The position numbers and the translations under genes are program-made. A DNA stretch of 45,560 nucleotides from Sporodiniella umbellata (taxonomy: Eukaryota > Mucoromycota > Mucoromycetes > Mucorales > Rhizopodaceae), in assembly GCA_025677835.1 (NCBI GenBank), contig JAIXMR010000147.1, positions 1 to 45,560 of the forward strand, read 5' to 3'. Of this stretch, positions 41,091 to 45,560 are shown in pieces (position 1 is the stretch's first letter; each line of letters starts with the position of its first letter). The notes below the pieces were generated by a model that saw only the letters and a list, made by a program, of their open reading frames with translations, was not told the origin of the DNA and made no database searches.

Positions 41091-42181
41091 TCACACATCT
41101 CCAACGATATCCATTAATTGCTGTTCTTTTTCTATCAATAAATTTTGTAAAGTTCCCACTAAATCGTTACAGCTCAGTAATAACTGCTCTAATTCTAAAT
41201 GGTCCCCAGGGGACTGTGACAGTTCCTCAGTAACCTTGACTTTTGTCGGGTATGTGGATGTTTTGTTTTCATAGGTGATGGTAATCCATACTGTTTTGTT
41301 GTTTTTGAGCTGTGCTCTCAATTCAACTTTGGATTTTGATCTATTCCCCGAAAGAATTTTCAGTTCGTGTGTTTCAGAAAGCTCAACCAGCTCATCTATT
41401 CTTTCTCTTCTTGACACATATGCTTGGACACAGTCGTGAATAATTCTTATAAAAGTCTAATGTTTAACTGTCAGCTTGTTTTGTTTACGGTTTATCTTTT
41501 TACTTCGTAGTTGTTAGGCATGAATTTTTTTTCCAGTTCATCTATTGGGATAAAGGGAGGTATCGTGTGTCTATCTACTTTATGTGCTTTGCTTTTTAAA
41601 AATAGTAGATAATACGGCTCTTTGTATGTATTCTTGTAGAAAGTTTCCAATCTTACTGCCATGTGGCGGTTTTTGAAAGTGAAGGTTGTACGTCCACTTA
41701 AGCGATGATAGCTGACCATTTCTTGAACACAGCTAGCTTTGACAGCTTCTCTCATCTGTTGAAATATTTTTTGTTGAGCGTTTGTAATCTCTTCTTTTTC
41801 TACAATCGTTGGATCTGTATAGTATGTTGGTAAATAGTCCGATTTTTTTTAAAAAAAAATATTGATCCATTGTAAAAATACCTGCGAAAACATTAGTTAA
41901 TTTTGAGACAACCAAATACGATATGTCCTCCTCCAAAAGCTCCTTCTTTAGCTTTTTGTGTTTTTCAGTAGCTTGAGAAACTATAATTTGAAATGTTTAC
42001 TAGTCGTACTTTTTACAAAATTAGAGGATGTTTACGTCTTTCTTGAAGTTGTCGAACACGAGCTCTTAGTTTTTCTGAGTCAGTCATTGGGCTATCGCAC
42101 AACACAAATGGAAATCTATTAGGAAACAGTGTTTTAAACAAAGGGTGGTTACGAGTCATCATTCTCCATAATTTCGCTCAT
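41091..42181 (-). CDS. CENP-O / Mcm21-like kinetochore protein
   Basis: Five exons: 42181-42153, 42091-42036, 41980-41882, 41814-41504 and 41456-41091, giving 286 residues. CENP-O/Mcm21 belongs to the inner-kinetochore CCAN (COMA) complex. An N-terminal coiled coil (SEKLRARVRQLQERLSQATE, KHKKLKKELLEEDI) leads into the RWD-like core: RLSGRTTFTFKNRHMAVRLE, TFYKNTYKEPYYLLFL, and the family hallmark RHTIPPFIPIDELEKKFM, followed by TFIRIIHDCVQAYVSRRER. All four joins keep phase and two restore conserved strips (NNYE|TFIRII). If the first intron is wrong, translation would start at ATG 42087 instead, shortening the protein by 12 residues. Assignment rests on motif pattern; identity in this divergent family is always low. 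Its stop lies 14 bases from that of the DIS3L2-like gene. Confidence 0.75.
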
Positions 42182-42608
42182 TTTAATCACAGGAGAAAAG
42201 ACAGGTAAAAAAGTTGGCTTTTTTTTTGAGAGCAAAAAGAAACTCAGTATTACATAAAAACCTGTCTTACACAACTACATATGCTGACAATGCTGTTCGC
42301 TTTGGTGACAAAAGGAAAAACACTGCCTCTATAAAAAGCGTGGTGTATATAAAACAAAAAATAAAGAAAATAAGACACTGCAATTTGCATTTTGAGTAAA
42401 AGAATAATAGAACTGGAAGACTAGTACTCAAAACTTCTTTTATAGAAGTAAGCACCTAGATTATGATATTCAGTTGCTATTATGTTTTCTAAAAAGCATT
42501 TTGCTACAGTTCTAAAGAGGTCTTTTTTTTTTTTTTTTTTTTTAAAGCTAGGCTGTCAGTAAAAATTCTTTTGCTTTTTTTTTAATCGTATACATTTTTA
42601 AATAAGAC
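42182..42608. other. Divergent promoter region, CENP-O gene to CCCH-finger gene
   Basis: 427 bases, AT-rich, with a T run of about 21 (42523-42543) some 65 bases before the plus-strand start. TATATAAAA at about 42346 is a possible TATA element. No coding frame is supported. Confidence 0.5.
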
Positions 42609-44093
42609 ATGGCCAGTAATCAAGAAATGATGGATCGTATTAGTCAATTGACTACTGCTATTCAACAACAGCGAAACAATACGGCCCAAGGATATAGTTA
42701 TAGACCTAACTATAGACCTAACTATAGACCTAGCTACCAATCCAACTATCGTCCACCCACATCTTACCGACCAAGCACATACCACACTACCTATCAACCA
42801 AATTACCCATACTCATATAGACCCGTTGCCCCTACCGCCTCTTACCCTAATTACTCTACTCCCAAGTATCCTGCCTCTAAAAGTCATCATAGACAGCTGA
42901 TTAATGAAAAGAATTCAACAATTATTAAATCAGTCGATAGCACAGGTCGTCAGCAAGTATCGGTTAATGGTGTTGCTTTTGTTGTAAAAGGAAAAAAACT
43001 GGTACGTAAGGACGTTATGGATAAAGGAGTGCCCTTATCTACCAAGGCGCCCAAATATCTGATCCGAAAAAGAATGAAAAGGTATATAACAAAAAAAACT
43101 TTATTGAAAAAAAAAAAAAAAAAAAAGGGGGGGATAAAACTTATTGAAGAGGGAATGTGGTTATTTAGTAAAGGAATCCAACCTGGTGGAAACAAAGTGT
43201 TTGTCCGTGGACCAGAAGGCTATATACGTCATGGGCAAAAGTCACTAGTGCTAAAGGGTCAAGTAGAGAGGAAAAAACCAAGATACTGCGGATTCTATAC
43301 CCGTTATGGGAGTTGCCCAAAAAGAGAACGATGTACTTTTCGTCATGACCCTGCCCGTCGAGCAATTTGTCCAAAGTTTCTTCAGGGAAAGTGTAAGGCA
43401 ACACAATGTCGGTTGTCACACACACCCAGCGATCCTATTATGCCACACTGTGGCTATTTCCAAAAAGGAGCGTGTACTAACGATCCTTGTCTATATGCCC
43501 ATGTAAGGACCAACCCTCAAGCACCAGTCTGCAAACCGTTCGCAACCGAAGGCTTTTGCGCTAAAGGGAAAAAATGCCAAGAAAAGCATGTTCATGTTTG
43601 CCCTGAATTTGCAGAGATTGGCAAGTGCTCTAATGCCAACTGTCGATTGCCTCACGTAGCCAGGAGAAAAAGCGAGAAAGGATCGGGAATTGTTCGTCTT
43701 AGTAGTTGGGTAAGTCCTGGTTATTTGCATGAACAAAAGATAAAAGCCAAGATGGCTCAAGAAGCTGTGCAAGAGGCTGTTTCATCCAAAACATGGGTAC
43801 GTCCATCTACCCAAAAGCAAACAACAGAAGAACAGAGAAATGAGAAGCTTGATGATAAAGAAGACGATGCTTTTGTTCGTCTATTTGATGAAGAAGAAGA
43901 CGGGTGGGCTCAGTATGAGAGAGAAGGCACTGAGGAATCGCTCGACTTTCTTCGTTTTAAAGACGAGGATGAAGAAGACGGTGACGAGGAAGACGAAGAA
44001 GAAAATGAAACGGATGAAGAGGTAGGAAGCGATATGGAAGAAATCTATGAAGAGGTATCAGAAGAGGGGGACATGAGTTCTTGTGAAGAATGA
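42609..44093 (+). CDS. Five-CCCH zinc finger protein (ZC3H3/Yth1-like)
   Basis: Two exons, 42609-43081 and 43169-44093, giving 465 residues. The 87-base intron contains an A run of 20; reading through it stays open but adds a lysine-rich insert, so splicing (AAAAG|GTATAT...TTTAG|T) is inferred. CCCH proteins of this type bind RNA in polyadenylation and mRNA export. Residues 35-90 are Tyr/Pro/Arg-rich with YRPNYRP repeats. Then come KGKKLVRKD, GPEGYIRHGQKS and five fingers: CGFYTRYGSCPKRERCTFRH, CPKFLQGKCKATQCRLSH, CGYFQKGACTNDPCLYAH, CKPFATEGFCAKGKKCQEKH and CPEFAEIGKCSNANCRLPH. The spacing is C-x7/8-C-x4/5-C-x3-H. The C-terminus is strongly acidic (DEDEEDGDEEDEEENETDEE). AATAAA follows 14 bases after the stop. 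Confidence 0.9.
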   Translation: MASNQEMMDRISQLTTAIQQQRNNTAQGYSYRPNYRPNYRPSYQSNYRPPTSYRPSTYHTTYQPNYPYSYRPVAPTASYPNYSTPKYPASKSHHRQLINEKNSTIIKSVDSTGRQQVSVNGVAFVVKGKKLVRKDVMDKGVPLSTKAPKYLIRKRMKRYITKKTLLKKKKKKKGGIKLIEEGMWLFSKGIQPGGNKVFVRGPEGYIRHGQKSLVLKGQVERKKPRYCGFYTRYGSCPKRERCTFRHDPARRAICPKFLQGKCKATQCRLSHTPSDPIMPHCGYFQKGACTNDPCLYAHVRTNPQAPVCKPFATEGFCAKGKKCQEKHVHVCPEFAEIGKCSNANCRLPHVARRKSEKGSGIVRLSSWVSPGYLHEQKIKAKMAQEAVQEAVSSKTWVRPSTQKQTTEEQRNEKLDDKEDDAFVRLFDEEEDGWAQYEREGTEESLDFLRFKDEDEEDGDEEDEEENETDEEVGSDMEEIYEEVSEEGDMSSCEE

Positions 44094-44807
44094 AGTTAAA
44101 AAATAACAATAAATATGAAATGAGCATAGATGAAAAAAAAAAAAAAAAAAAAAAAAAAACTGTTTCTTGATATTTTATTGCTGCGTTAAAACCTTAAAGC
44201 TATATACACATCTCACTAAGCCTATAGAAGCTAACATTCTCCAAACTGTGTATGATTTTTGAGTTATCCCTATCAACGCAAAATGATCTATAAAACAAGC
44301 TGCTATAATCTAGAAAAAAAAACCCGCAAAAAGCAATATCAAAAAAGAAGGAATAGTAGTTATTTATTTTTCTATAAACATTTAAATTAGCTGCGCTGAA
44401 GTAAAGACACTAATGTGCTATGTGTTGTTCAGTTGGACAATTTTGAAAGTTTTGAGTTTGAACGTACCTTACTACTATTCCTATACCATGGAGTGTCGAT
44501 AAAGCATTAAAATAACTAAAACACAATAATATAAAAGAGGTGCCACAAACTACTATTCCTATAGAACAGTATTTCAGACTATAACAAAATTAGCTCTCTT
44601 TTCATTAGCTTCTTAAATTATGTATAGTAACTAAATTATGTTTAGGTGCCCCATTTTATAATAACTGAATACAAAACTATCTATAATTATAGACTGCTTA
44701 TGTCGTCACTCATGGTTCGGGACCACAATAACTGAATCACACAAAATACACCTGAATGACCACCAATCCAACCATACCAAGGCATACCTATGAGTATAAA
44801 TCATTTC
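44094..44807. other. AT-rich sequence between the CCCH gene and the terminal satellite
   Basis: It holds AATAAA at 44108-44113 and an A run of 27 (44133-44159) at the likely 3' end of the CCCH gene. A short direct repeat (ACTACTATTCCTATA) occurs near 44473 and 44551, and an ATAACTGAAT pair near 44661 and 44729. No gene is seen. The repeats could be remnants of a small mobile element, but no ends were identified. Confidence 0.5.
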
Positions 44808-45560
44808 TCTAAGGAGAGGTAAAAAGAAAAAGGCAAAGAGAGGTAAGAGGGAGTAAAGAGAGGTAAGGAGAGGTAAGGAGAGGTAAGGAGAGGTAAGGAA
44901 ATATCATTGGCTTAAAAAAAAAGATAGACTGTGTCCTATTGGATCTAGAGTGTCCGGCGGAGAAGTAAAGAGGCAGAGAGAGGTAAAGAGAGAAAGGTAA
45001 AGAGAGAAAGGTAAAGAGAGAAAGGTAAAGAGAAAAGTAAAGAGACAAAGAGAGGTAAGGAGAGGTAAGGAGAGGTAAGGATAGGTAAGGATAGGTAAGG
45101 ATAGGTAAGGAGAGGTAAGGAGAGGTAAGGAGAGGTAAGGAGAGGTAAGGAGAGGTAAGGAGAGGTAAGGAGAGGTAAGGAGAGGTAAGGAGAGGTAAGG
45201 AGAGGTAAGGAGAGGTAAGGAGAGGTAAGGAGAGGTAAGGAAATATCATTGGCTTAAAAAAAAGATAGACTGTGTCCTATTGGATCTAGAGTGTCCGGCG
45301 GAGAAGTAAAGAGGCAGAGAGAGGTAAAGAGAGAAAGGTAAAGAGAGAAAGGTAAAGAGAGAAAGGTAAAGAGAAAAGTAAAGAGACAAAGAGGTAAGAG
45401 GTAAGGAGAGGTAAGGAGAGGTAAGGAAGGTAAGGAGAGGTAAGGAGAGGTAAGGAGAGGTAAGGAGAGGTAAGGATAGGTAAGGATAGGTAAGGATAGG
45501 TAAGGAGAGGTAAGGATAGGTAAGGAGAGGTAAGGATAGGTAAGGAGAGGTAAGGATAGG
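44808..45560. repeat. Minisatellite with 10-base unit AGGTAAGGAG and higher-order duplication
   Basis: Tandem copies of AGGTAAGGAG and variants (AGGTAAGGAT, AGGTAAAGAG) run to the window end, so the array is incomplete. Two blocks beginning AAATATCATTGGCTTAAAA at 44899 and 45241 (342 bases apart) share a nearly identical 75-base unique segment (GTCCTATTGGATCTAGAGTG and GTCCGGCGGAGAAG), each followed by a GAGAAAGGTAAA variant array and then the 10-base array. One strand is nearly pure purine. Translation of the other strand gives only a SPYLSLPLLT-type repeat peptide, not a gene. Confidence 0.95.

Noticed and set aside
44809..45249. 146-codon minus-strand open frame of SPYLSLPLLT repeats
   Set aside because: It is a direct translation of the 10-base minisatellite, whose unit keeps three frames open; no start context or other coding sign.
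44808..45560. CRISPR array
   Set aside because: The repeats are directly tandem without unique spacers, and the host is eukaryotic.

Overview
The window is nuclear DNA from a fungus, most probably an early-diverging Mucoromycota (Mucorales-like) species. The evidence is: genes split by many very short GT-AG introns (mostly 43-130 bases); fungal enzymes such as HOM2, ACH1, an ELO elongase and a fungal-type mitochondrial AAA ATPase; AT-rich intergenic DNA crowded with poly-A/poly-T runs; and a decayed gene resembling a Mucorales family of small secreted cysteine-rich proteins. The species is inferred, not proven. All exon joins were made by hand from splice motifs and checked for reading phase.

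Layout, 0-20.4 kb (compact, GC-richer genes, about thirty A/T runs of 15 or more): possible 3' end of a gene (1-81); pepsin-like aspartic protease (-); aspartate-semialdehyde dehydrogenase HOM2 (-); FYVE-finger protein (+), meeting a C2-domain protein (-) tail to tail with 6 bases between stops; a Gly/Gln-rich low-complexity protein (+) behind a TATA box and a CRE-like site; a RasGEF protein (+) convergent with a RhoGAP protein (-); a fatty-acid elongase (+); a gene-poor 2.8 kb; a RING-finger protein (+); and a CAMK-like protein kinase with a long tail (-).

20.4-33.3 kb: two gene-poor AT-rich stretches (20.4-25.0 and 29.6-33.3 kb) around a mitochondrial AAA ATPase (+) and the acetyl-CoA hydrolase ACH1 (-). 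They hold decayed coding remnants, the clearest being a secreted-protein gene with a reading-frame break at about 32366.

33.3-45.6 kb: a housekeeping block with ribosomal protein L19 (+, start codon split by an intron), nucleolar FKBP prolyl isomerase with a nucleoplasmin-like head (+), ribosomal protein L27 (-), DIS3L2-like exoribonuclease (+) convergent with a CENP-O/Mcm21 kinetochore protein (-), and a five-CCCH-finger ZC3H3/Yth1-like RNA-binding protein (+). The window ends in a minisatellite built on a 10-base unit with a higher-order duplication.

The genes do not form one pathway. Loose themes are small-GTPase, lipid and kinase signalling on the left (RasGEF, RhoGAP, FYVE, C2, kinase) and ribosome/RNA biology on the right (L19, L27, FKBP, DIS3L2-like, ZC3H3-like). 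I saw no rRNA, tRNA, CRISPR array or intact transposon, and no convincing new multi-gene system. The observations most worth checking are the broken secreted gene, the CENP-O homologue, the terminal satellite, the uneven homopolymer landscape and several unassigned coding remnants.
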